Shown here: one piece after another, positions 53,280 to 61,077 of the stretch
How the letters are laid out: each line of letters begins with the position of its first letter
How positions within the stretch are numbered: the stretch's first letter is position 1
DNA from: Nonomuraea aurantiaca
Lineage (GTDB): Bacteria > Actinomycetota > Actinomycetes > Streptosporangiales > Streptosporangiaceae
Assembly: GCF_020215705.1 (NCBI RefSeq)
Contig: NZ_JAIWNB010000003.1
Span: 124,001-188,000, forward strand
Length of the DNA: 64,000 nt
Direction of reading: 5' to 3'
Position numbers and translations under genes: made by a program
The notes under the pieces: generated by a model
The model's input: the letters and a program-made list of their open reading frames with translations, nothing else
What the model was told of the DNA's origin: nothing
Databases searched by the model: none

Positions 53280-53906
53280 ATGGAACGCGGGATCATCGTC
53301 CTGGCCATCATGGGCGGGCTGCTCGCCGGATGCGGCGGCGGGCCGGCCGAGAGTTACGTCGACGTCCAGGCCATGGCCCGGCTGCGCGAGGTGCTGAACA
53401 AGGATCCGCAGTTGCCCGACGGCTTCTCCGCGCGGTCCGAGGAGCCGTGGCGGGTGCCGTTCGCCCCGGCGGACCACAACTGCCGGACCGCGCTGGACCC
53501 GGCGGCGGGCCGGGCGCCCGCGCGGGCGCTGACGGCGCAGGCGGCGGCCAGCTTCGAGGGGGACGAACTGGGCGAGGTGGCCGGGGTGGGCCTGGCGCGC
53601 TACGCCGGCTCGGAGGCGGAGGGGCGCATCGAGGAGCTGACCGACGCGCTGGAGGCCTGCCGGGCGGTGCGGGCGGGCGGCGGCACCCGGCTGCGGCTGA
53701 CGATGCTGCCGGTCGAGGACGTGGGAGACGAGGCGGTGGGCGCGGAGCTGCGCGGGCGGCTGAACGGCTACCCGTACGCGCTGGACGTGATGCTCGCCCG
53801 CTCGGGTGACACGCTGGTGTCCGTCGTGCACACGGGCATCGCCAAGGTGGATCCGGAACGTACCCGGCAGGTGCTCAGCGCAGCCGTTGGGATGGTCAGT
53901 GCTTAA
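53280..53906 (+). CDS. Lipoprotein of unknown function
   Basis: A 208-residue protein from ATG 53280 after a GGGGGG ribosome site. Short signal peptide with lipobox LLAGC (Cys18). The mature part has no motif known to me; it contains the alternating helix pattern LTDALEACRAVRAGGGTRLR and SGDTLVSVVHTGIAKVD. The size and fold impression (DUF-type sensor lipoproteins of Actinobacteria) suggest a ligand-binding or structural role outside the membrane. Its last codons begin a 24-bp repeat. Confidence 0.75.
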   Translation: MERGIIVLAIMGGLLAGCGGGPAESYVDVQAMARLREVLNKDPQLPDGFSARSEEPWRVPFAPADHNCRTALDPAAGRAPARALTAQAAASFEGDELGEVAGVGLARYAGSEAEGRIEELTDALEACRAVRAGGGTRLRLTMLPVEDVGDEAVGAELRGRLNGYPYALDVMLARSGDTLVSVVHTGIAKVDPERTRQVLSAAVGMVSA

Positions 53907-53961
53907 CCTGTCGGGATGGGCAGCGCTTAGCCGGTCAGGACGGGCAGCGCCTAACCTAGAG
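53890..53961. repeat. Three exact-period 24-bp repeats on the lipoprotein stop codon
   Basis: Units 53890-53913 (starts GGATGGTCAGTGCTTAACC, with the gene's TAA), 53914-53937 (GGATGGGCAGCGCTTAGCC) and 53938-53961 (GGACGGGCAGCGCCTAACC). The second copy keeps an in-frame TAG. The array ends three bases before the GTG of the next gene. Confidence 0.93.
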
Positions 53962-53964
53962 CTC

Positions 53965-54285
53965 GTGACTCTCGATCCAGAAGACAGCAAGATCATTACG
54001 CTCGCGCGGGCGGCCAGGGCGCGCAACGGCTCGGCCGAAGGCGCCGCCGTACGTGATGAGACCGGGCGCACCTACTCCGCCACGAACGTCGCGCTCTCCT
54101 CCCTCACGCTCTCCGCCGTACAGGTGGCGGTCGCCACGGCCATCTCCAGCGGCGCGCAGACGCTGGAGGCGGCGGCGCTGGTCACGGCGGGCGACGGGCC
54201 GAGCGCCGAGGACGCGGCGGTGGCCGCCGAGCTGGGCGTCAAGGCGCTGCTGGTGGCCGGGCCCGACGGCACGCTGAGGGGCTGA
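53965..54285 (+). CDS. Cytidine-deaminase-like protein without catalytic residues
   Basis: A 106-residue protein from GTG 53965. It aligns with the Cdd core (ALARAARARNGSAEGAAV, TGRTYSATNVALSSLTLSAV), but where active enzymes have a C-A-E zinc motif it has LTLSAVQVAVA, and PCGxCRQ is missing. It is therefore predicted to be non-catalytic. A short Cdd-like gene between the CBS gene and era is typical in actinobacteria, so the position supports the assignment. Two bases separate it from the next gene. Confidence 0.7.
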   Translation: MTLDPEDSKIITLARAARARNGSAEGAAVRDETGRTYSATNVALSSLTLSAVQVAVATAISSGAQTLEAAALVTAGDGPSAEDAAVAAELGVKALLVAGPDGTLRG

Positions 54286-54286
54286 C

Positions 54287-54763
54287 GTGGCGATTTCGCC
54301 CCATCTGGCCGGGGTACGCGCCAAGGTCGGCTCCGATCTGCTGATGCTTCCGTCGGTCTGCGGCTTCGTGTTCGACTCCGCGGGCAGGGCGCTCATGGCG
54401 CGTCACGGCGACGTGGGCCTCTGGGCGGCGCCCGGCGGCGGCGTCGACCCCGACGAACGCCCCGAGGACGCCCTGGTCAGAGAGCTCCAGGAAGAACTCC
54501 GCATAGACGTCGCGCCGCGCGGCCTGATCGGTGTGTACGGCGGGCCCGAATTCCGCACCGTCTACCCCAACGGGCACCAGTGCGCGTACGTCATCGCCGT
54601 GTACGCCTGCGTCATCGAGGCGGGCACGCCCACCCCCGACGGCGAGGAGATCACCGACGCCCGATGGGCGACCGAGACGGAGATCACCGGCCTGACCACG
54701 ACCGCCTGGATGCCGTTGGTGCTGCCCGACGCGTTTGCCTGGTGGCGTCGACAGGGCGTTTGA
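54287..54763 (+). CDS. NUDIX hydrolase
   Basis: A 158-residue protein from GTG 54287. Nudix box GGGVDPDERPEDALVRELQEEL shows the GX5EX7REUXEE pattern (key residues Gly, Glu, RE, EE). Begins SPHLAGVRAKVGSDLLMLPS, typical of actinobacterial MutT-like proteins that hydrolyse nucleoside diphosphate derivatives. It overlaps no neighbour but lies 1 base after the Cdd-like gene and 9 before era, so likely the same transcript. Confidence 0.9.
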   Translation: MAISPHLAGVRAKVGSDLLMLPSVCGFVFDSAGRALMARHGDVGLWAAPGGGVDPDERPEDALVRELQEELRIDVAPRGLIGVYGGPEFRTVYPNGHQCAYVIAVYACVIEAGTPTPDGEEITDARWATETEITGLTTTAWMPLVLPDAFAWWRRQGV

Positions 54764-54772
54764 TAGGCCACA

Positions 54773-55690
54773 ATGCACTATGTGACTTCGCCAGACAGCC
54801 ATCGCGCCGGATTCGCCTGCTTCGTTGGGAGGCCGAACGTCGGCAAGTCCACGCTGATGAACGCCCTGGTCGGCACGAAAGTGGCGATCACCTCGTCCAA
54901 GCCGCAGACGACCCGGCGCGTCATCAGGGGCATCGTGCACCGGCCCGAGGCCCAGATCGTCATCGTCGACACGCCCGGCCTGCACCGCCCCCGCACCCTG
55001 CTCGGCGAGCGGCTCGACAGCCTCGTACTGTCCACGCTGACCGAGGTCGACGTGATCGGCTTCTGTGTCCCCGCCAACGAGCCCATCGGCAAGGGTGACC
55101 GTTTCATCGCCGACAAGCTCTCGGCCGTGAAGAAGACCCCTGTCGTCGCCGTGCTCACCAAGTGCGACCTGGCCTCCAAAGAGCAGATCGCGCAGCAGCT
55201 CCTGGCGCTGTCGCAGGTGGCGGAGTTCGCGGCGATCGTCCCGGTGTCGGCGCAGTCGGGTGACCAGCTCGACGTGCTGGCCGAGGTGCTGATCGAGCAC
55301 CTGCCGGAGTCGCCGCCGCTCTACCCGGGCGGGCAGCTCACCGACGAGCCCGAGCAGGTGCTGGTGGGGGAGCTGATCAGGGAGGCGGCGCTCGAAGGGG
55401 TACGCGACGAGCTGCCGCACTCGATCGCCGTGGTGGTCGACGAGATGATGCCGCGCGAAGGGCGGGATGATCTGCTCGACATCTACGCGCACATGTTCGT
55501 CGAACGGCCGTCGCAGAAGGCGATCGTGATCGGGCACAAGGGCGAACGCCTGCGTGACGTCGGGACGCGGGCGCGCGGGCAGATCGAGGCGCTGCTGGGC
55601 ACTCGGGTCTATCTCGACCTGCGGATCAGCGTGGCCAAGGACTGGCAGCGCGACCCCAAGCAGCTGCGCCGCCTGGGCTTCTACGACTGA
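54773..55690 (+). CDS. era: GTPase Era
   Basis: A 305-residue GTPase that binds 16S rRNA 3' end during 30S assembly. G1 GRPNVGKST (from residue 19), switch KPQTTRR, G3 DTPGLH, G4 TKCD, G5 VSAQSGD, and the C-terminal KH domain (REGRDDLLDIYAHMFVERPS, IVIGHKGERLRDVGTRAR). Normal length. Last gene of the plus-strand core run; its stop codon region is duplicated in an 18-bp repeat. Confidence 0.97.
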   Translation: MHYVTSPDSHRAGFACFVGRPNVGKSTLMNALVGTKVAITSSKPQTTRRVIRGIVHRPEAQIVIVDTPGLHRPRTLLGERLDSLVLSTLTEVDVIGFCVPANEPIGKGDRFIADKLSAVKKTPVVAVLTKCDLASKEQIAQQLLALSQVAEFAAIVPVSAQSGDQLDVLAEVLIEHLPESPPLYPGGQLTDEPEQVLVGELIREAALEGVRDELPHSIAVVVDEMMPREGRDDLLDIYAHMFVERPSQKAIVIGHKGERLRDVGTRARGQIEALLGTRVYLDLRISVAKDWQRDPKQLRRLGFYD

Positions 55691-55720
55691 CGGAGCCTTT
55701 ACGGCTGACGGAGCCTTTAC
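55685..55720. repeat. Two 18-bp repeats on the era stop codon
   Basis: GACTGACGGAGCCTTTAC (55685-55702, includes the era TGA) and GGCTGACGGAGCCTTTAC (55703-55720). They differ at one position, and TGA stays in frame. A third GGC start overlaps the convergent gene end at 55717. Confidence 0.92.
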
Positions 55721-56187
55721 GGCCGGCGGCCGCGGACCAGCGACAGGACGGCGAGGGCGACCGCTGCGAGGGCACAGGCCAGCGCGGCGAACCAGCCGTA
55801 ACGGATCCCCGGCTCGATCGACAGGAACCCGAGGTCGACGGAGACCCCGTTGCCGACACCGGGCGGATCGACCACGAACCTCACCAGCACGATCGTCGCC
55901 AGCGCCCCCGGGATGACGGCCAGCGCGGCCACCCGGGGCCGCCCGAACAGGCCCGCGACCCCGAGCGCCAGCGTGGCGAGCCCGGCGACGAGCGCGTAGA
56001 CGCCAAGACTGTCGTCGATGCCCCGTATGTCGTTGGACACGCCGCCGATGGCACCGAGCCTGGCCTCGATCCCCGTCCACGGCAGGAACGCGCAGAACAC
56101 CAGCAGCGCCCCGGCCACCGCGATGACGAACGCGTAGCCGCGCCGCGCCTTGGGCTTCGCGGGGCTCGCTGAGAGAGAGTCGGCCAC
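55717..56187 (-). CDS. Four-helix membrane protein
   Basis: A 156-residue protein from GTG 56187. Helices: GYAFVIAVAGALLVFCAFLP, SLGVYALVAGLATLALGVAG, RVAALAVIPGALATIVLVRF, and YGWFAALACALAAVALAVLS. Family not named with certainty. Nine bases downstream of ureD on the same strand, so possibly transcribed with urease, although no functional link is evident. Confidence 0.7.
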   Translation of the reverse strand: MADSLSASPAKPKARRGYAFVIAVAGALLVFCAFLPWTGIEARLGAIGGVSNDIRGIDDSLGVYALVAGLATLALGVAGLFGRPRVAALAVIPGALATIVLVRFVVDPPGVGNGVSVDLGFLSIEPGIRYGWFAALACALAAVALAVLSLVRGRRP

Positions 56188-56196
56188 TCGATCACC

Positions 56197-57084
56197 TTAG
56201 GTCGGGCGCGCGGCTCCTGCCAGGCTACCGAGGGCTATACCCTCACCCCACTCCAGACGCCGGCGCAACGCGACGGCATCGGTGGCCAGCGCGGACACCA
56301 GCACACCTGGCCCGGCCAGCGGTAACACAGCCACGCCTTCCGCGACCACGGCCTCTGAGGCGGCTTCCGACGGGGTGACCACGGGCGGGGTGGCCGGGGG
56401 CGGGGTGATCAGGGTGGTGCCGATGCAGCGGGCGTCGCCGTAGACGGCGGGGGAGGCGTCGATGGCCGGGCCGCCGACGGTGTACTCCTGCCTGAGCAAA
56501 GGGCGGCCGTCGTACGTGGCGTCGAAGCGGGCGTGGCAGCGGCCCGGCGCCTCGCCGTACCGGCCGAAGACGATCTCCTCGCGCCAGAACGCGCGCGCGC
56601 CCGCCGCCAGCGTCAGCCGTACCACCAGGCGGTGGGCGCATCCGGCGGCCAGGACCGTCGGCTGGGGCGCGAAGCGGAGTGCGGCGCCCGCCCCGACGCG
56701 CGCGGAGATCGCCATGACGGATTCGCCGGAGCCGGGCAGCACCAGCGTGCCGGCCACCGAGCCGACCTCGAGGGAGGTGCCGGGTGCGATGTCGAGGTCG
56801 AGGTCGAGCCGGTCGCCGCCGAGCGGGCCGGCCGCCGTGGAGACCAGGTACACGGTCTGGGGACCCGTCTGCCGCAAGGTCAGGGGCGGCATCGAGCTCA
56901 ACCGGCTGATGACCGTCCGGCCACCGGCCAGGGAGGTCGCGACGGCCGCCCGAGCCCGCATCGCCCGCCGCCCGATGTCCGTCTGGGCCCGCTGCTCGAC
57001 GGCCGCGAGGGTGTTCGCCCACGTGCCCTCCTGCGCGTCTGACGAGGTATCTGACGCTGTCTCCGGCGAGCCCGTGTCAGTCAT
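56197..57084 (-). CDS. ureD: Urease accessory protein UreD
   Basis: A 295-residue chaperone that binds the urease apoenzyme and, with UreF and UreG, delivers nickel. Seen: PPLTLRQTGPQTVYLVSTAA, GPLGGDRLDLDLDIAPGTSL, FAPQPTVLAAGCAH, FWREEIVFGRYGEAPG. An acidic Thr/Ser-rich N-terminal tail (about 30 residues) precedes the domain. Last accessory gene, 13 bases after ureG. Confidence 0.9.
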   Translation of the reverse strand: MTDTGSPETASDTSSDAQEGTWANTLAAVEQRAQTDIGRRAMRARAAVATSLAGGRTVISRLSSMPPLTLRQTGPQTVYLVSTAAGPLGGDRLDLDLDIAPGTSLEVGSVAGTLVLPGSGESVMAISARVGAGAALRFAPQPTVLAAGCAHRLVVRLTLAAGARAFWREEIVFGRYGEAPGRCHARFDATYDGRPLLRQEYTVGGPAIDASPAVYGDARCIGTTLITPPPATPPVVTPSEAASEAVVAEGVAVLPLAGPGVLVSALATDAVALRRRLEWGEGIALGSLAGAARPT

Positions 57085-57097
57085 AGGGCGACGGCCT

Positions 57098-57769
57098 TCA
57101 TGCCGCTGAGACGGGCTCGTGGGGCCAGGAAAGGGCCTGTTCGGAGACCCAGGCCGCCACGGCCGACGCCGAGGGGTCCTGTCGGATCGAGGTGAAAAGT
57201 ACTGGTCTGTCGCCGCGGACCGCCGCCGCGTCGCGGGCCATCACATCCAGGTCGGCGTCCACCAGCGGCGCCAGGTCGATTTTGTTGATCACCAACAGGT
57301 CGGCGGAGGTCACTCCCGGCCCGCCCTTGCGGGGCACCTTGTCGCCGCCGGACACGTCGAGGACGAAGATCTGCCGGTCGGCCAGCCCGCGGCTGAACGT
57401 CGCCGTCAGGTTGTCCCCGCCACTCTCCACGATCACCAGGTCCAGCGGGCCGAACCGGTCCTCCAGGGTCTCCACGGCGTCGAGGTTCGCGGCGATGTCG
57501 TCGCGGATGGCGGTGTGGGGGCAGCAGCCGGTCTCGACGGCGAGGATGCGTTCCTGATCGAGCACCCCGGCCCGGCGCAGGAAGTCGGCGTCCTCGGTCG
57601 TGTAGATGTCGTTGGTCACCACACCCAGCCGCAGGGAGCCGCCGAGCGTGCGGCACAGGGCGGCGACCAGGGCCGTCTTGCCGCTGCCCACCGGCCCGCC
57701 CACGCCGAGGCGGAGCGCTCTGCCGTGGTGGGCGGGCGCGTGGTGATGGTCGTCGTGGTTGGCGCCCAT
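57098..57769 (-). CDS. ureG: Urease accessory GTPase UreG
   Basis: A 223-residue SIMIBI GTPase. P-loop [27 protein letters not shown], the nickel-binding CPH in [13 protein letters not shown], and [14 protein letters not shown]. The N-terminus carries [11 protein letters not shown], a His-rich stretch that can hold nickel and could compensate for the absent UreE. Confidence 0.96.
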   Translation of the reverse strand: MGANHDDHHHAPAHHGRALRLGVGGPVGSGKTALVAALCRTLGGSLRLGVVTNDIYTTEDADFLRRAGVLDQERILAVETGCCPHTAIRDDIAANLDAVETLEDRFGPLDLVIVESGGDNLTATFSRGLADRQIFVLDVSGGDKVPRKGGPGVTSADLLVINKIDLAPLVDADLDVMARDAAAVRGDRPVLFTSIRQDPSASAVAAWVSEQALSWPHEPVSAA

Positions 57770-57781
57770 GGCGTGTCCTTC

Positions 57782-58597
57782 CTAGGAGACGAACAGTCTG
57801 ACCTTGGCGCCCGCGTGCCGCTCGGCCAGCAGGTCCAGGGCGGGGGCGGATCGGGCGGGCAGCTCGGCCCACGGGCGGCTGTACGGCGTGGCGTCGGAAG
57901 CCGTGGTGGCGAGGTCCGGGGTCAGGTCGGCGAGCAGGCCGTGGACCGCGACCGGGTCCAGGCCGAGCAGGCGGACCGCCGCCGTGGCCGGGCCGGTGAT
58001 CGCGTGGTAGGCCGCCGCCAGGGCGGCGTCCTCGGGCGACGCTCCCGCCGCGTGCGCCGCCGCGCCGAGCGCGATGGGGTGATGGGGATTCGGTACGGCC
58101 AGCGCCAGGTCGTCGAGCGCGCCGGGGCAGCGAAGATCCGGTCCGGCCGTCAGGTCGTCGAGTGTGGGCGACGGCCACAGGCGGCGGGCCACCCGCAGGA
58201 GCAGCCTGCCCTGGGTCCTGGAGGCGGCCCTCTGGGCGGGCGAGGCGGTCCGGGCGTCGGCCTCCGCGTCCAGGAGGATCCACAACGCGCCCAGCGCCTC
58301 CGACCGGGTCGGGGACGTGCCGAGCGCCTCCGCCCGAGACGCGCCCAGCGCCTCTGGCCAGGGCTGCGCGCAAGCCCCCGTACGCGAGCTCTCCTCGCCC
58401 AAGGCGCAGGCGGCGGCCGCGAGGGCGGCGGCGACGTGCCCGGACGTGTGGAGGCGGCCCCTCAGGAAGGCGGCCAGGGACGCCAGGTCGTGGACCGTGC
58501 CCGTGGCGATCGCCTGTTCGGTGCCGCCCGAGTGGGCGTGGCCCCCGGCCGGGAGCCGGGAGTCCGTGAGGAGCAGGAGGGCGGGGTTCACGGCCAT
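57782..58597 (-). CDS. ureF: Urease accessory protein UreF
   Basis: A 271-residue all-helical protein from ATG 58597, sharing one base with the ureC stop (TGATG). Seen: LLLLTDSRLPAGGHAHSGGT, LDDLALAVPNPHHPIALGAA, and the C-terminal lobe. UreF couples UreD-urease to UreG. Between the halves an in-frame ALGASRAEALGTSPTRSEALG duplication (about 24-bp units, plus strand 58290-58365) lengthens a helix loop. Confidence 0.88.
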   Translation of the reverse strand: MAVNPALLLLTDSRLPAGGHAHSGGTEQAIATGTVHDLASLAAFLRGRLHTSGHVAAALAAAACALGEESSRTGACAQPWPEALGASRAEALGTSPTRSEALGALWILLDAEADARTASPAQRAASRTQGRLLLRVARRLWPSPTLDDLTAGPDLRCPGALDDLALAVPNPHHPIALGAAAHAAGASPEDAALAAAYHAITGPATAAVRLLGLDPVAVHGLLADLTPDLATTASDATPYSRPWAELPARSAPALDLLAERHAGAKVRLFVS

Positions 58598-60303
58598 CAG
58601 AACAGGAAGTAGCGCTGGGTCATCGGGAGCGTCTCGGCGGGCGCGGGTTCGATCAGGTCGCCGTCCACGCGTACCTCGAACGTGTCCGGAGCCACCTCGA
58701 TCCGGGGCAGCGCGTCGTTGAGCGGCATCGCGTCCTTGCCCCGCCCCCGTACGTCCGCCACGGCGACCAGGCGGCGGCGGACCGCCAGGCGGCCGGCGAG
58801 GCCCGCGTCGAGGGCGAGGGGCGAGACGAAGTGCAGCGAGGTGGCGGCGGCCGTGGCCGGGGCGGCGCCGAACATCGGGCGGGGCAGCACCGGCTGCGGC
58901 GTGGGGATGGAGGCGTTCGCGTCGCCCATCTGGGCCCAGGCCACCACGCCGCCCTTGAGCACCAGCGTGGGCTTGACGCCGAAGAACGCCGGGTCCCAGA
59001 GGACGAGGTCGGCGAGCTTGCCGCGTTCGACGGAGCCGAGTTCGGCGTCGAGGCCGTGGGCGATGGCCGGGCAGATCGTATATTTCGCGATGTAGCGGCG
59101 GGCGCGGAGATTGTCAGCCGGGCCGCCCAGAGCGCCGCGGCGGCGCTTCATGACGTGCGCCGTCTGCCACGTGCGGATGATCGTCTCGCCGACGCGGCCC
59201 ATCGCCTGCGAGTCGGAGCCGATCATCGAGATCGCCCCCAGGTCGTGCAGGACGTCTTCGGCGGCCATCGTGGCAGGCCGGATGCGGGACTCGGCGAAGG
59301 CCAGGTCCTCGGGGATCGACGGGTTCAGGTGGTGGCAGACCATCAGCATGTCGAGGTGTTCGTCGAGCGTGTTGACGGTGTGGGGCCTGGTGGGGTTCGT
59401 GGAGGAGGGCAGGACGTTGGCGAACGACGCCATCCTGATGATGTCGGGCGCGTGCCCACCCCCCGCCCCTTCTGTGTGGTAGGCGTGGATCGTCCGGTCG
59501 CCGATGGCGGCCAGCGTCGACTCGACGAACCCGGCCTCGTTGAGGGTGTCGGTGTGGATCGTCACCTGTACGCCGTTCGCGTCGGCCACGGTCAGGCAGG
59601 CGTCGATCGCGGCCGGCGTGGAGCCCCAGTCCTCGTGCAGCTTGAATCCCGAGGCGCCCGCTTCGAGCTGTTCGAGCAGACCCTCGGCGCTCACCGTGTT
59701 GCCCTTGCCGAGCAGCGCGAAGTTGAGCGGGTAGGAGTCGAGCGACTCCAGCATCCTGGAGAGGTACCAGGTGCCGGTGACCGTGGTGGCCTTGGTGCCC
59801 TCGACCGGCCCGGTGCCGCCGCCGACGATCGTGGTGACGCCCGCCCCGATCGCCTCCTCGAGGATCTGCGGGCAGATGAGGTGGACATGGGAGTCGACGG
59901 CGCCCGCCGTGAGGATCTTGCCGTTGCCGCTGAGGATCTCGGTGGACGGGCCGATGACGATGTCGACCCCGTCCATGGTGTCCGGATTGCCGGCCTTGCC
60001 GATGCCGGAGATCCGGCCGCCGGTGACGCCGACGTCGGCCTTGACCACGCCCCAGTGGTCGAGGATCACCGCGCCCGTGATGACCAGGTCGGGCGCGCCC
60101 TCGGCCCGGGTCGTCCTGGCCTGGCCCATCGACTCGCGGATCACCTTGCCGCCGCCGAACACCGCCTCGTCCCCGGCCCCCGCCGGCCCCACGGACAGGT
60201 CCTCGGTGACCTCGACGAACAGGTCCGTGTCGGCCAGCCTGATGCGGTCGCCCGTCGTGGGGCCGTACAGGGCGGCGTATCGAGCGCGGGAGATGTCAGC
60301 CAT
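58597..60303 (-). CDS. ureC: Urease alpha subunit
   Basis: A 568-residue nickel enzyme that hydrolyses urea to ammonia and carbamate. ATG 60303 begins [20 protein letters not shown]. Nickel ligands in [10 protein letters not shown], carbamylated Lys221 in [10 protein letters not shown], His residues in HTDTLN and [14 protein letters not shown], and the active-site flap [13 protein letters not shown]. Some positions differ from better-known ureases ([11 protein letters not shown] rather than GTNATTxTPG), marking a divergent actinobacterial type, but ligands appear intact. Confidence 0.95.
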   Translation of the reverse strand: MADISRARYAALYGPTTGDRIRLADTDLFVEVTEDLSVGPAGAGDEAVFGGGKVIRESMGQARTTRAEGAPDLVITGAVILDHWGVVKADVGVTGGRISGIGKAGNPDTMDGVDIVIGPSTEILSGNGKILTAGAVDSHVHLICPQILEEAIGAGVTTIVGGGTGPVEGTKATTVTGTWYLSRMLESLDSYPLNFALLGKGNTVSAEGLLEQLEAGASGFKLHEDWGSTPAAIDACLTVADANGVQVTIHTDTLNEAGFVESTLAAIGDRTIHAYHTEGAGGGHAPDIIRMASFANVLPSSTNPTRPHTVNTLDEHLDMLMVCHHLNPSIPEDLAFAESRIRPATMAAEDVLHDLGAISMIGSDSQAMGRVGETIIRTWQTAHVMKRRRGALGGPADNLRARRYIAKYTICPAIAHGLDAELGSVERGKLADLVLWDPAFFGVKPTLVLKGGVVAWAQMGDANASIPTPQPVLPRPMFGAAPATAAATSLHFVSPLALDAGLAGRLAVRRRLVAVADVRGRGKDAMPLNDALPRIEVAPDTFEVRVDGDLIEPAPAETLPMTQRYFLF

Positions 60304-60700
60304 CGAGGGGGCCCGCCCATTCCGGTCGCAGGCCGGGCACCACACGGCGCCCGGCGATCGGCACCAGGGTCACGTCGCGCTCGACGCCCGGCTCGAACCT
60401 GATCGCGGTGCCCGCGGGCACGTCGAGCCGCATCCCCCAGGCGGCGTCGCGGTCGAAGGCCAGCCCGGGGTTGGCGGCGGCGAAGTGGTAGTGCGACCCG
60501 ACCTGGACCGGCCGGTCGGCGGTGTTGACGACCCGGACCGTCACCCTCGGCCGTCCCGGATTGAGCGGGATGTCGTCGGCGGGGTGCCGAAATTCGCCCG
60601 GGATCACCGGTCCGTCCTGCGCGCGGCGATCAGCCTCGTCAGCGGCAGCTACGGGGTCGGTCTCGTCAGCGGTGACGGGGTCGCCCTCGTCGGCGGTCAC
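60296..60700 (-). CDS. ureB: Urease beta subunit with acidic N-terminal extension
   Basis: A 134-residue subunit from ATG 60700 (ATGA overlap with ureA) overlapping ureC by 8 bases. The conserved part starts [20 protein letters not shown] and includes [18 protein letters not shown] and [16 protein letters not shown] [20 protein letters not shown]. About 30 residues of Asp/Glu/Ala-rich sequence ([18 protein letters not shown]) precede it and form imperfect repeats. Confidence 0.93.
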   Translation of the reverse strand: MTADEGDPVTADETDPVAAADEADRRAQDGPVIPGEFRHPADDIPLNPGRPRVTVRVVNTADRPVQVGSHYHFAAANPGLAFDRDAAWGMRLDVPAGTAIRFEPGVERDVTLVPIAGRRVVPGLRPEWAGPLDG

Positions 60701-60999
60701 GGGATCGGCCGATGCACGGTGACCAGCTTGGTACCGTCGGGAAAGGTCGCCTCGATCTGGACGGAGTCCAGCATCTCGGGCACCCCCTCCATGACGTCGT
60801 CCCGCCCGAGCACCGAGCGTCCGGCGTCCATCAGATCGGCCACGGTCCGTCCGTCCCTGGCCCCCTCCATCAGGAACGACGCGATGACCGCGGTAGCCTC
60901 TGGGTGGTTGAGCCGCAGGCCCCTGGCCTGACGCTGCCGCGCCACCCCGGCGGCGACGTGGATGAGCAGGCGCTCCTGCTCGTGTGGGGTAAGCCGCAT
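60697..60999 (-). CDS. ureA: Urease gamma subunit
   Basis: A 100-residue subunit from ATG 60999. Starts [20 protein letters not shown] and contains [39 protein letters not shown] and [17 protein letters not shown] (key motifs). First gene of the ureABCFGD operon; 78 bases separate it from the SARP gene stop upstream on the same strand. Confidence 0.95.
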   Translation of the reverse strand: MRLTPHEQERLLIHVAAGVARQRQARGLRLNHPEATAVIASFLMEGARDGRTVADLMDAGRSVLGRDDVMEGVPEMLDSVQIEATFPDGTKLVTVHRPIP

Positions 61000-61077
61000 G
61001 GCCCGGACCCTAGGAACCGGCCGTTTCCGCGATGTTGCCGGGGGATGTCGAGTCGGTTTCCGGTCTGCCCACCCGCC

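Noticed and set aside
56197..60999. Absence of ureE as a novel urease system
   Set aside because: ureABCFGD without ureE is known in mycobacteria and other actinobacteria.
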